Assembly: GCA_951640165.1 (NCBI GenBank)
Contig: OX621240.1
Coordinates: forward strand, 35,344,713 to 35,408,712
Direction of reading: 5' to 3'
From: Pseudoips prasinana
Taxonomy: Eukaryota > Arthropoda > Insecta > Lepidoptera > Nolidae
DNA length: 64,000 nucleotides
Shown here: in pieces, positions 10,330-20,539 of the stretch
How the letters are laid out: each line of letters begins with the position of its first letter
Position numbering within the stretch: the first letter of the stretch is position 1
The notes under the pieces: generated by a model
The model's database searches: none
What the model saw: only the letters and a program-made list of their open reading frames with translations
Told to the model about the DNA's origin: nothing
Position numbers and translations under genes: made by a program

Positions 10330-10792
10330 TATTGCCGAGCCTGCGCCACTCACATTCAGTGGCCCTCACAAGTTTATCGGTCCATCTTGTAGGGGGCCTT
10401 TTTTTGATAAGGCATGGGCATGCCTTCGCATGCCACCCGCAAAAAGTGTCTGCGGGTGGGTATGTCGGACTTGCACCGACTAAACCTACCTGCCGTGGAC
10501 TTCTCTTGGCGCCTGATGGGGGAGTCCCGGGAACGCGGGTATGCTGCTCCGGTACCCCCCTTTTGCGCCATGTCTCAGATGGTCGGGACACGTACCCTGG
10601 GGGGGCTCCTTTGGATTGCCCTCCCCTATTGCCGACTCCTGCCAGTACGGCACAGCGACTGCGCCACAAACAGATCGCTGTCATCCCGGAGCCGCTTGTA
10701 CGTGGCGACAGTAGAGGACACTTCTCACACTGCCGCCGCGGCCCCGAGGATCTTGTAGGGGGCCTACCCACGCTGCGGCAACCAAGCAACTG
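10330..10792 (-). pseudogene. Family-J LINE C-terminus interrupted by an insertion
   Basis: The minus strand shows 'RSVGRPPTR' near 10770 and, after a 350-bp gap, the rest of the same region, 'RPPTRWTDKLVRATECEW', near 10390. Removing the insertion at 10400-10749 together with one repeat copy joins 'RPPTRWTD' as in the copy at 4384. Apparent 65-182-codon frames across this block come from the insertion plus flanks, not from one gene. Confidence 0.8.
10400..10749 (-). mobile_element. GC-rich 350-bp retroinsertion with 16-bp TSD
   Basis: The insert is bounded by direct repeats 'atcttgtagggggcct' at 10384-10399 and 10750-10765. At its left end is a T-run (A-run on the minus strand), which together with a perfect target duplication marks target-primed reverse transcription. 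The body is GC-rich, unlike its neighbours, and has a small hairpin ('cgcatgccacccgcaaaaag..ctgcgggtggg'). It is likely a 5'-truncated LINE or a SINE of a family not otherwise seen here. Confidence 0.85.
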
Positions 10793-10799
10793 ATAAACA

Positions 10800-10945
10800 T
10801 ACATACATGTTATAGATAAATGACACAGAGACACAGAACAAATAATCGCGTTCATCACACAAAGATTTGTCCCGCGTGGGAATCGAACCCATGACCTCTG
10901 GCTTACCAGTCAGGATCACTTACCACTAGACCAACAGGCCAGTCA
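10800..10945 (-). mobile_element. SINE type D fragment
   Basis: On the minus strand the tRNA-like head 'tggcctgttggtctagtggt' and box B 'gggttcgattccca' are followed by 'acaaatctttgtgtgatgaa'. Close to 16590-16727 and 49625. Confidence 0.75.
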
Positions 10946-11282
10946 AATATCATCATCTTATCAGCATCGCGTCATCATCAAAACCAAAATAAATTAAAAC
11001 TTAAAATAGAAGATAGGTAGGTAGATAACATAATATACCTATATTCACAATATCACAAATGCAATAAAATTTAAAAAACATCCATTAAAAAAATCTACGT
11101 AATTTACTATGATAAATATTAATATTAAATGTCATAAAATATCAATATTATAATTTGTTATATTCGGCTTGGTAAACACCAAGCGTCGTTATCATTCAAA
11201 TAATCATTAACCGAGTAGTAAGTTTGTAAAAATACGCTTGATAGTAAATTTATAGTTTATATATATATATATATATATATAG
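10946..11282. other. AT-rich DNA ending in (TA)n microsatellite
   Basis: No gene. A TA repeat occupies ~11257-11281. Confidence 0.6.
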
Positions 11283-11430
11283 GTTGAGGGATATGTCATA
11301 ATGGCCACGCTTGGCAGACGGTTTGACGATCGCAGTACACAGAGAGAGTTCTCTGTTAGATATTTCCTCGGGTCGACTTTTACGCCCCCCATATATGGGG
11401 TGATGATATTCTTCACCGTTAGCTACACAG
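11283..11430 (-). mobile_element. Family-I repeat, partial
   Basis: Reverse motifs 'ataatggccacgcttggcag', 'cgggtcgacttttacgcccc' and 'tggggtgatgatattctt' match family I (plus-strand copies at 29050 and 32345). Confidence 0.65.
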
Positions 11431-11502
11431 CAAATCCAAAAATAAGAAATTTAGTTGAATTCTAGTTAAAAAATAACGTTACATAAAAATTGCTTCACTA
11501 CA

Positions 11503-11561
11503 TATCCATCCGCAAAGCAACGTATTTTAAGTTTTAAAATACGTTGCTTTGCGGATGGATA
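11503..11561. repeat. Perfect hairpin, 28-bp arms, loop GTT
   Basis: The arm at 11503-11530 (starting 'tatccatccgcaaagcaacg') is matched exactly by 11534-11561. Confidence 0.97.
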
Positions 11562-11679
11562 GTTTGCTTGTTAGTACGCCACAAGAAAAATACAGTTCAA
11601 CAAATAGTTATTTTTCAGCTTGTTTGAAAGTGATACAACTTGAGGAAACTAACCAGATACCATGTATTTCGGTGTAAAA

Positions 11680-11800
11680 GAGTCAGACGTTATCATACTA
11701 TCATATTATTATATAAAACCTATCCCTATAGGTTTTCTTTCGCACGAGTATTATAACGTCAGACTCTTATCTAGTCAATATAGGCATATTGACTAGATAC
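11680..11800. repeat. Nested inverted repeats
   Basis: 'aagagtcagacgttat' near 11689 pairs with 'ataacgtcagactctt' near 11753 (one mismatch). Directly after, 'atctagtcaatat' pairs with 'atattgactagat'. It may be a very short MITE of ~80 bp. Confidence 0.5.
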
Positions 11801-11892
11801 GGCCCTTGTTACATAATCCAAAAATTACAGACACTTTACATTTCATACTTTCTAATAAAACAAAAAGATACATAAGCCCTCACAAAGAATAA

Positions 11893-12486
11893 AAAAAACC
11901 GGCCAAGTGCGAGTCGGACTCGCACATGAAGGGTTCCGCAGTAGCAAGTATTTCAGTTGATTAAATGAAAGGTAAATTGCGGTTTACGATTTGTGACGCA
12001 TTAAAAAAAACTACTAAGTAGATCTCGTTCAAACCAATTTTCGTTGTTAGTTTACATGGTAATGCACATCATATATTTTTTTTAGTTTTATAATTCTCTT
12101 ATTTTAGAAGTTACAGGGGGGGGGACACTCATTTTTCCACTTTGGAAGTGTCTCTCGCGCAAACTATTCAGTTTAGAAAAAAATGATATTAGGAATCTCA
12201 ATATAATTTTTCAATATCTATTATCCATAGATTCCCCACATATATAGTTACAATGAAAAAAAAATTTTGAGTTTCAGTTCTATGTATGGGGAACCCCCAT
12301 AATTATTATTATTTTTGTATTTTTGTGTAAAAATCTTAGTGCGGTTCACAGAACACATCTACTTACCAAGTTTCAACACTACAGATCTTATAGTTTGACA
12401 TACGGACGGACAGACAGACAGACAGACAGACATGACGAATCTATAAGGGTTCCGTTTTTTGCCATTTGGCTACGGAACCCTAAAAA
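11893..12486 (+). mobile_element. Family-H repeat, full-length
   Basis: Same ends as the copy at 2495 and closely matching throughout, with a (GACA)n tract at ~12411-12432. Confidence 0.8.
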
Positions 12487-12584
12487 GGAGCAAAGTTTAC
12501 AGTAGTCGCATATTATAAAATGGGTAAATAAAATAAAAAAGGTTTATTATTCACATAGACTTTAAAAAAGCGCTTTTTTATATA

Positions 12585-12680
12585 TCAGAGCAAGTGGGTC
12601 ACCAAATGGTAAGTGATCACCACCGCCTATGGACACTCGCAACACCAGAGGAGTCGCGGGAGAGTTACCGGCCTTTAAAA
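12585..12680 (+). mobile_element. Family-L repeat fragment
   Basis: 'gcaagtgggtcaccaaatgg', 'gtgatcaccaccgcctatgg' and 'caacaccagaggagtcgcgg' recur at 53580 and, reversed, at 24000-24115. Confidence 0.6.
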
Positions 12681-12681
12681 G

Positions 12682-13170
12682 TACTGACATTTCCTTGCCT
12701 GTATCTGTATGAGGTTATTATGTTTGTCAGGAATAACAAAGGTCTTTTTGAGTCCCTAAAAAGTAAGAGACTAAGGAATAAGCTATGCATACCTCCGCAT
12801 AGAACAAGTCTTTACGATGGAAGTGTTTTCTGTATGGCCCCCAGGATATTCAATAAATTACCTCACAACCTGGCAGATTTAAAGTGCAACATTGAATTTA
12901 AGAAAAGGCTTTCTGAATACCTTTTACGTAAAGCTTTTTACACAATCAAGGAATATTTTGATGATAAATTAGGTTAAGCAAACATATTGTGTAATTATTA
13001 AATAAATTTAAAGACTTCGATTTACATTCAGTTTGTTTAATAAATTAAAATTATTTTTTTATGTGTAAGACATTTGCACGCCGAAAGGCTAATATGGAAC
13101 GGTAATAATAAGTAGAAATAAGAACATTGTAAGACCCATATTTCTGCAAATAAAATAATTTGAATTTGAA
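12682..13170 (+). pseudogene. LINE 3' end: RT C-terminus plus 3'UTR
   Basis: A frame ending in TAA at 12977 encodes 'RNNKGLFESLKSKRLRNK', 'RTSLYDGSVFCMAPRIFN' and 'KLPHNLADLKCNIEFKK', ending 'YFDDKLG'. The 'R..L..PxxRxxxYxxS..xxAPRxxNxLP' layout is the usual tail of CR1/jockey-like ORF2. The 3'UTR ends at 'aataaaataatttgaatttg', giving a polyA signal and a (TTTGAA) tail. RT and endonuclease are absent (5'-truncated). An upstream ATG in another repeat is fortuitous. Confidence 0.8.
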
Positions 13171-13395
13171 AAGTCTGCAAACAAGACAAGAGTTGCTGAC
13201 CCTTCCCTCCACCCCAATGAGCTCTGGGGACCTTACTCACACTCGGAACACAACATTAAAAAATTATTAATGTTATTATTAAGGAATGCATTGTGTAAGG
13301 TGGAGGTACTTCCCCAGTCGGGGTGCTCTTTGAGCGAATGAACGCTATGCCCTACCTCTCTTAAAATAGTCAGAACATGTGTCTAGTTATATAGT
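13171..13395. other. Repeat debris
   Basis: Piece of family L in reverse (13190-13255: 'agttgctgacccttccctcc'). The rest is unassigned. Confidence 0.35.
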
Positions 13396-13960
13396 TAAGT
13401 ATATATGGGCGCTATATTGATTTTTAGAAGTAAATCAGATTTAAATTGATTATTATTGGATTTATGAATCGTTTTGTGTCGTCTCAGTTTATTATTACAT
13501 ATTTACTCAATTGGATGTTGATTTTTCATAATAATTAGAGATGATCAGATTTGTATTCTTGAGTTCATTAGAAATAAATTGTTTGTATTTTATAGTAGTT
13601 TAAAACCAAGTGCGTTTTAATTATAGGTTATACCTATGATTGAAACGTGTTTGGTGAAACATCCGGTTAGGTTATAATAATATTAATATTATTCACTCGG
13701 CGATTAATTATGTTAGTATTTTTAAGGCTCAAAAACATTGTTAACTTATTGTTTTATTTTTATTGTAACAAATATATTTTTGTGAAAATTGGCGGAGAAT
13801 GAATTCTTCACTCAAATTTAGTATAAAAACCGTCGCAATACAATGTTAGACACAGTTCTCCGATAGTCATCAAAGTCTAAACATCTCTGTTCAAGTGATA
13901 ATAATAAAGTGCCGTTTTGGTATTTTGTTGTGTTATTCTGCTGGAATTCCTCCATAATAA
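13396..13960 (+). mobile_element. Possible solo LTR with core promoter
   Basis: A TATA box ('gtataaaaaccg', ~13820) is followed about 35 bp later by 'cagttctccgatagtcatca' and then an AATAAAG signal near 13904 and 'gtgccgttttggtatttt'. TATA box, initiator region and close-following polyA signal are the usual layout of an arthropod gypsy-type LTR. I see no second LTR, primer-binding site or gag/pol, and the 5' boundary is a guess. An ordinary promoter is an alternative. Confidence 0.35.
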
Positions 13961-14090
13961 TAATAATAAATTAATTCAGAATAAATTCCATATGTGTTAG
14001 TTACAATGACAACTTACAAACTAGTGTTAGTAAAAAATTATTTCTTGCTGCGTGAGCATCGTGGCAGAGCCCGCCGACTCTGGGAAATGT

Positions 14091-14444
14091 CTACTTGACT
14101 GCGTGCAGTCGTATCCACCTTCCCAAGATCGGAGAGTCCCACCTATCGACCAACGTTTTAAGAATGCTGTTGTGGCTGGCGCGCATACGAAGTAGCAGAG
14201 ATGCGGACCTTTTGCGTATGATGGCCGAAAAACTATCAACGGCCGCGTCGGCAAGCATTCCGGACGCGCTACAATAACGCGGCAGCCCCATCAACACCCG
14301 GAACGTGTTGTTATATTGTATGCGCAAGCTACTGTAGGTATACCCTCTGCGTAAAGTTGACCCACAGACTCCAACCACCAACTCCATGACGCCACGCCAT
14401 ATACATAATTGATATGTAAGATCTGACATGTCATCATTCCACAT
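14091..14444 (-). pseudogene. LINE ORF C-terminal fragment
   Basis: The minus-strand frame contains 'LRIQYNNTFRVLMGLPRYCS', 'ASGMLADAAVDSFSAIIRKR', 'LLLRMRASHNSILKTLVDRW' and 'RWIRLH'. This is the conserved downstream region of a lepidopteran LINE reverse transcriptase (RVMLGLPRxCSASxMF..RVDxFxAxxRKR pattern, from family knowledge). No RT core is present. The first codons are from another frame, so the true 5' limit is uncertain. Confidence 0.75.
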
Positions 14445-14909
14445 AATAATATTGCAATGACATTTGTCTTAGCAGTCAGAGTCACCAATTTTCTGCCTTT
14501 TCTATATATCAGATCTTTCTTTGCATGATAGTATCATACAAAAAACAAGTTGAAGTGTCTCTCAAGTATACTGTGAAGGCAACAACTAAGAGTAGTTAGA
14601 ATAAATAGTTTAGAATTTAATCGGATTCCGGCTTCCGGTGTAACAGATAGGTTGTTTCTGCTAGATTTATGGGGAAACTACTGTCTTATTGTTCTAGCTG
14701 TAGCGTATCAATCACAGGTAATGAGATCTTGGGCTCAAATTGATAATGTGACGTTTTGTGCTTAAAACCATCGAGTATGTGATCGAAATCTGGAAGTTGG
14801 CAGTATTAGATGATCGGACTTCTGAGAGCACGGAAAACTGTATTTCCGGCGTTCGCTGATCTCTTGCTGATCCTGTCTGGAATAGCCTATCTCTTAGCGG
14901 CATGAGTTC
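14445..14909. other. Unassigned, with SINE-A-like scraps
   Basis: At 14785-14885 short words ('ctggaagttggcagtat', 'tctgagagcacgg') resemble SINE-A but order and spacing are poor. Otherwise nothing. Confidence 0.3.
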
Positions 14910-14912
14910 TAA

Positions 14913-15163
14913 GGCTGATTTCAGAGTCACGCGCGAGCAGCGCCGGCCAAACACGCGCGCTTACAATTACACTAGATATCTAGTAGTTGCGTTTCATAGT
15001 CACGCAGTTCACACGCGCCGCCGGTGTCACGCGTGCCGTCGGTCAGCGCTGCCCGAGCTCCTCTACTGGCAGCTAGCGTTTCAGAGTGACGCATCTCGCA
15101 CGCGCCACTGTTGAGACGCGCTGACCTCCGGCGCGTGGCGCGCGCGTCACTCTGAAATCAGCC
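14913..15163. mobile_element. GC-rich MITE, 251 bp, TAA target duplication
   Basis: Terminal inverted repeats 'ggctgatttcagagtcacgc' (left) and the complement of 'gcgtcactctgaaatcagcc' (right) differ at one base. TAA flanks both ends (14910-14912 and 15164-15166). TWA-type duplications are a mark of the PIF/Harbinger superfamily (family knowledge). The interior is very GC- and CpG-rich and non-coding. Confidence 0.85.
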
Positions 15164-15166
15164 TAA

Positions 15167-15900
15167 AAGTTAGAGATTTTATTACGTAGGCATCGTCTCA
15201 AAAATAAATCAACCAACAATTGTTTAAAACAAACCAGAACAAGGAACTAAAACAAAAAGGTCATGTTATACTATACAGACTTTTCTTATCAAAGCTGAAC
15301 GACTTTCGCCGTCCAAGATATTTTCTGTTCCACTAAAATGTCCAATTTTGTCGTGAAACTAACTTTCGAACTCGGAACGTCGCATTAGAAGGAAAACTAT
15401 TTTTTTTTCTCAATTTCTAGTTTTCGTGTAATAGTGGGAACGATGTCACAGCTTGAATAAAATGGTTGACAAAGCTTGCCAGGCCAGTGATGACTAACGA
15501 AACAGGGATGTGGTCACTCTCTATGGGGCTTATAAGAAAGCTCAAGGTCACCCAACACATTAATGTATACAGATAAATAATATGACTGGCCTTTTGGTAT
15601 AGGTTTAAAGAACATTTATTCTCAAAAGAACAATTACAGTTCACTTATATGAGAATTGCTAAGATTTACAAATGCGTGTCGCCTTGTGACAAAGCATGCA
15701 TAAAATAAATGTAAACATAAATATATAACTAACTAAAATACTACACAAAAACTTAACAATTATTGATTACATTAACTAATTAATGTTGTAGGCAGAACTA
15801 ATAACTGGCCAGCTACTCATCATCAGAATACCCACCACAGTTATTAGTTTTCGTATAGTGTCGTGTAGTTGTCAAGTAAGATGCGTGTGTGTGCCTGTGT
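15167..15900. other. No gene seen
   Basis: AT-rich sequence. Frames such as 15417-15644 (minus) carry no recognisable motif. Confidence 0.4.
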
Positions 15901-16060
15901 GTGTAAGAATCAAATTGTATCTGTTTAGTAGTATTGTACCTGTATAGTGGTTAATGAATCTGACTGCTTGACTGTGGGGCTCCACATATGTTTATCAGAT
16001 ATCTAGTTGCCATAATACAGGATCTGCCTAGTTTGGGATCAGATTTCAGTCAGCTGTCCT
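15901..16060 (+). mobile_element. SINE-D 3' portion
   Basis: 'tatcagatatctagttgcca' and 'acaggatctgcctagtttgg' match the 3' end of the copy at 694. Confidence 0.5.
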
Positions 16061-16214
16061 AAAATATTTAGTCTGATCGCACGTGAAATACTGCAGTCAC
16101 ATTGAAGCGGTAGTACTAACTTGACTCGATCCAAAGACGGTTTGTCATCTATCCGTAGCTTACAAGCCCAATAATTATTGAACCTCGTTCATTATCATAA
16201 ACGGCATATCAGCA

Positions 16215-16345
16215 GAAAGTAGTCGACAGCTGAACATAGGGCTCTCCTAAAGAACTTCGAAATTGCCGGCCTTGTGCTACCCGCATCCAACGGCTTTCAA
16301 CGATCCTTTTTGTAGGGGGCCTTTTGGACGTCTTCCGGTTCTTGA
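16215..16345 (-). pseudogene. Family-J LINE fragment
   Basis: Reverse motifs 'ctcctaaagaacttcgaaattg', 'cgcatccaacgg' and 'ttttgtagggggcctttt' correspond to the 'GRPPT..' end of the J protein. Heavily decayed. Confidence 0.55.
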
Positions 16346-16589
16346 GAACTTTACTTTTACTATGACAACCAGACAACTATATTCATATTCATTTACTTCG
16401 TAAAGCCAGTTTACATGTCAATATTATATAATTTGATATGTTATAATTTGATAAACACAAAAAAAAAAACAATAGAATTCTAATAAAAGTCCAACAAAAT
16501 ACTAAAAAAAGATAAAATAAGATAAAATTATATGTCAATGTTAGTTGCTCACTTGGAATTCAATAGTTCGTTATAATTATAAAAATATA

Positions 16590-16727
16590 TCATAGATAAA
16601 TTACACCCAGACTAAGAACAAATAATCGTTTTCATCAGACAAAGATTTGTTCTGGATGGAGGTCGAACTCACGATCTCTAGCCAAGCAGCTAGGATCAAT
16701 AAGTATTAGACCAACAGGTCAGCCCAC
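16590..16727 (-). mobile_element. SINE type D
   Basis: On the minus strand the head 'tgacctgttggtctaat' with box B 'gagttcgacctcc' is followed by 'acaaatctttgtctgatgaa' and 'agtctgggtgtaattta'. Confidence 0.65.
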
Positions 16728-17435
16728 TAACAAAGAAAAATTGTATGATATGAAAATAAGCCATAATAATAACAAATGTACTGCAGCTATAAATCTCACT
16801 ATATTAGCTAAGCTGTAAAACTGTTACTTGTAGTGCGAAAGCTAAGGAAAGTTTTGATATAGTACAGTTTTTTATGCTTTTTAACACTTTGCCAGTATAC
16901 CCCATCTGTTACAATGTCTCGTCGTTCTTCACACTTCGGATGCCAAAATGGTCGCACAAAGTTTGTTATAAAGCTACTTATAACTCGAGTTATGGCTTTA
17001 TTTTTGTTAGATTTCGGTTATTTTAAATTAATGGAGTTGCTTTTCGACTTTTCTATTTGGTAAATTAGCTGTTTTATAACATTTAATTTAGATTATTGCG
17101 CTAGAAGAGTTGAGGAATTGGCAAGAATAGTGTGTTTTGTTGAAAAATCAACAAAATACGCTATTCTTGGTATATGGACTCTGTGTTTAATATTAGTGTA
17201 TGTTAATACCCAAGTGCTGAATAAATTTCATTATTTCATTATATTAGATTACATCCACAGTTTAAAAAAAACTTGAACAAGAGATTCGCATTATGAATAA
17301 AGCAAATCCTTTCAAGCTATTTTAGGAGGGCTCTCTTTTAGAGGACTCCTTTTCAAACTCACAACGAGTTTTGAATCTAGTTTTGCTAAAGTTAAATAAG
17401 AAAAATGAAATCCCACCCGTTATAAGGTAAATTAA
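16728..17435. other. AT-rich, no gene; one near-perfect hairpin
   Basis: 17122-17143 pairs with 17148-17169 (22-bp arms, two mismatches, AAAA loop). No coding region seen. Confidence 0.5.
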
Positions 17436-17439
17436 AACT

Positions 17440-18190
17440 CTATAAAATTGACAAGTTATCATAAAAATGTTCAAGAACATGTCTAAAATCACTTGGCGAA
17501 TTAACTTTAAAATTTACATTGAGAATTTCCTTCCAACACGGGAAAGCAAGTTTGCGTTTATTCATATAACGTGCCTCTAACATTTCATAAGCCTCACAAT
17601 AGTATAACCATGGGTACGCTAAAGTTTCACCTGATAAGCTAGTCAAAAGATAATGCATTTGGTCTGTATCGGGTAAAGAAGTATTTGAATGAATTAAAAA
17701 TGTTATAATATTCCGTCCATAACTTAATATCTCCGAAAATATAGGGAATTGTACTCTCGGTAATGTAATACTCGTATTAGATTTTGTACTCGATGTCGTA
17801 GCAGTGGAGTCCTTAGTTGCTAAAAAACGGGCATAAAACATTACAATTTGGAAGTAGGTATCATCAAAATCTTGTACTAGATTATCATCAACGTACGTGT
17901 CCGCAACTTTCCGCAGAATCCAGTAACGACATAATGGCTATCTTCGAAAATTTTAACATGTTTTTCTACAGCCGTATATTGGGCGAAAAATGCTTCTCTT
18001 TTATATGGATCTGATTCTGCAATCTTTGCTACCTCTGACACGTGGTTTTAGGGCTTATTTCTATTTCAGCCTATTTAGGGCTAAGGTTCGCTTGCAAAGT
18101 AAATTAGGTAAATCCCTAACTGAAAGTCGTTCCAATTCGGCTTCATGAGCTTTTATTTCCAACATTTTCGAAATTGATGAGCGTTTTATC
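17440..18190 (-). pseudogene. BEL/Pao-type gag fragment (DUF1759-like), frameshifted
   Basis: The minus-strand frame 17440-17841 contains 'LPRVQFPIFS', 'FLIHSNTSLPDTDQMHYL', 'LTSLSGETL', 'YEMLEARYMNKRKLAF' and 'WKEILN'. This follows the pattern of the DUF1759 gag-like domain of BEL/Pao LTR retrotransposons (LPKIxLPxFSG..FxxLIHxNxxLxxxxKFxYLxxxLxGxA). Upstream on the same strand (17850-18160) other frames give 'SDPYKREAFFAQYTAVEKHV', which fits the helical region before DUF1759, but stops and shifts separate the pieces. No zinc knuckle, protease, RT or LTR was found. It is a dead, truncated copy. Confidence 0.7.
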
Positions 18191-18849
18191 GATACGGTAA
18201 GTTAAAATGAGATGAAAAATCTATAAATAACTCGTATATCAACAAGGAATATATTCGAAGCAAGTCTTAAACTCGAACGAAATTATAAAATTGCGTGTGC
18301 ATTCGATTACAATGCTCAGTATCTTTATGAATAAACTACACTGAACTTGTTTACTTGAATGTATTATGTAGAAGCGGTTTCGAAATTAGAACTTAAATCT
18401 AACTACATAGAACCTATAATACAATGATAAGCTAACACCCATACACAACACTATATTGTTTCTCACGGCTTTACGATTATAAGTACCTAAATAAGATTGT
18501 TGAAACGAATAGAATGTGCAAAACTAATACATGAACTGATTTCAGTTTAGAAATGTACTATCACCAGCAACAAAATTATTTGGTACGGCTTATGAGTTTA
18601 GAGCTTGTTGAGTAATAGCAATTAAAGTCAATTCTTCAAATGAAAACTAATTCGTTCATTTACGTTAATGGCACTAGCATGTTAGTTCTGAGCTACTGTC
18701 ACGGTGTGCAGTTCCCCGTCCCGTTCACGTTACACATGCAGCGACCTTTAGTAACTAACAACAAGGCAACACTTTTTTTTTTAAATAAATAACCTATTAA
18801 GGTATGTTCCCAACTCCATAACTCAGTATTAATTAAGTACATATTTGAT
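18191..18849. other. AT-rich, nothing recognised
   Basis: No stable frame and no match to other repeats in the window. Confidence 0.45.
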
Positions 18850-18943
18850 TGCCGCGGTGGTATAACGAGGTCCTGGGTTCAAATCCCAGGTCGGGCCAAA
18901 AGTGATTTTGGGATATTTCTGTAAAGAGAATAACTTCTTAGTA

Positions 18944-19494
18944 TCGCTCGCCTGTGGAATGCATTGCCATCATCAGTACGCCAAGCTCAATCTCTACGCA
19001 ACTTTCAGAGTCTAGTAAAAGATCCTTACTTGTCACTACAAAAAGGTACGAAATAATTTACTGTCGACTGATTTATGGAACTTCAGCAACAGGAGCTGTT
19101 GCTGAAGTTCCATAAACCAGTCTAAAGTAAACTAACTAGGTATAGTTTTGTTTTATGATAAGAATTTTATGTATGTATTTATTTATATATGAAATATAAG
19201 TATATATGTGTGTATATAATATAGTATGTAGGTTAATATATAATATATCTTATATGACGTAGAAAACTCTCTGCTTTTTTGTAATGATACCAGTGCGTAC
19301 CATATCTATACTTATGTAACTGAAAACTACCCTATCTCTGTTACTCCATACTCCAATCCCTGCCTAGGTTGCCTGGAAGGCGGCCTTATCAGTGATAAGG
19401 CGGCCAATTGTGCCATTTTTTAAATGTATGTTAGTGTGTTCTTGTATCCTGTAGTGTTTTGGTGTACAATAAAGAGTTATCTTATCTTATCTTA
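18944..19494 (+). mobile_element. 5'-truncated LINE nested in SINE-A
   Basis: Starts in the last codons of a LINE ORF: 'RLWNALPSSVRQAQSLRNF', 'QSLVKDPYLSLQKGTK', stop at 19049-19051. Then comes a ~440-bp 3'UTR with the GGCGGCC..GATAAGG stem-loop (19380-19410), AATAAAG and a (TCTTA)n tail (to 19489). The target duplication is approximately 'cttctYagtatc', seen before and after with one mismatch. A 27-bp-arm hairpin sits just after the stop codon (19066-19122). Confidence 0.85.
19066..19122. repeat. Hairpin, 27-bp arms, loop GAG
   Basis: The two arms are exact reverse complements except for one base pair. Weaker pairing extends ~8 bp further outward. Confidence 0.9.
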
Positions 19495-19748
19495 TCTTCT
19501 CAGTATCAGTCTAGTCTGGGAGTTGGCGGTAATATACCCCCGTGCCTCTGAGAGCACGTAAAGCTGTCGGTCCTGTACCAGAATTCTTACCGATCTTGTC
19601 GCTAGTCGTCCCATCGGATCATGAGAGTGATGAAATAGAAAGTGTCTCTGTGTTTGCGCACACACTTGTACACTATAATATATCCTGGGCAGATGGCTAG
19701 TCTCCATTGAGACTGGCCACCGTGGCTGACATTCAGCTAGGAGGACAT

Positions 19749-20409
19749 TAACTCAATATTCAAAAATCAAAGCCAGGTCAGAAAAACACATCATTGTGGC
19801 AAAACAAAGAAAGTCGCTAGCACGCAATAAAATAAAATTCAATAAATCTGACATCTTGGGAAACTGTTCTTGTCATAGATTGCGAGCGATGTAGATCTGA
19901 GCGCACCTTGATCGTGTCAAACGATATTGAAATAAAGAATTGAAGTCGGAAATATTGGGTATTTGAAGCGGGGAAACTTGTTGAAAATGTTGTTTAATAT
20001 TCTTTGGACATAAATATTTATTCACTTGGTAATAGGCTACGAACTGACTTTTAAAAGAGAATGTTTCGTTGGTATATAGTTTAGCAAGTAATATTGGACC
20101 CTTTAAATATCGGAGGATATAGCTTGAATCGTAAGGAAGTAAAAACCGTCGTACTTGTTAATAAAGTAAATACTTTTTTTTTATGTAATGGCTTTCAAAT
20201 CGTAAAGCTACGTGTTCCTTAAATAAAATAAAGGATACCTGAAAAAGTAATTTAATTTTAAATTCTTAAGACATATAAAGTTGAATTTGGAAGATTTTTA
20301 TCTGACAGTTCAATATAACTTAACCAAATAGTGTTAAGTTATTGGAATGACCAAAGTATAACAATAATATCGACACATCATATATTTTATATTCTGTATG
20401 TATTATGTA
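19749..20409. other. AT-rich, nothing recognised
   Basis: No gene or repeat identified. Confidence 0.4.
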
Positions 20410-20539
20410 CAGACGCCAGCTAATCAAGCTACCCCAATCTGTCAAATTTCCCCAATGTGAACTTTATGCTTATGAGATAAAATTAAAAATCTATAAAAGA
20501 AATTTGACAGATTGGGGTAGCTGTTTGTGCTGGTGTCTG
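20410..20539. mobile_element. MITE-X copy 1
   Basis: Ends form long inverted repeats: 'cagacgccagc' and 'aagctaccccaatctgtcaa' at left against the complement of 'ttgacagattggggtagct' and 'gctggtgtctg' at right. Five other copies share these ends (25015, 28182, 30445, 37084, 53981). The apparent 61-codon frame over it is incidental. Confidence 0.85.

Larger units (their letters stand above)
18850..19748 (+). mobile_element. SINE type A interrupted by a LINE
   Basis: The head and start of the body ('gaggtcctgggttcaaatcc', 'gtcgggccaaaagtgatttt') lie at 18853-18943. The rest ('gtctgggagttggcggtaat' through 'gccaccgtggctgacattc') is at 19495-19748. The order matches the uninterrupted copies at 23038 and 43837. 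Confidence 0.85.

Noticed and set aside
10257..10858. Frames of 178 and 182 codons on opposite strands
   Set aside because: They run through a GC-rich insertion and LINE fragments in changing frames; open only because of base composition.
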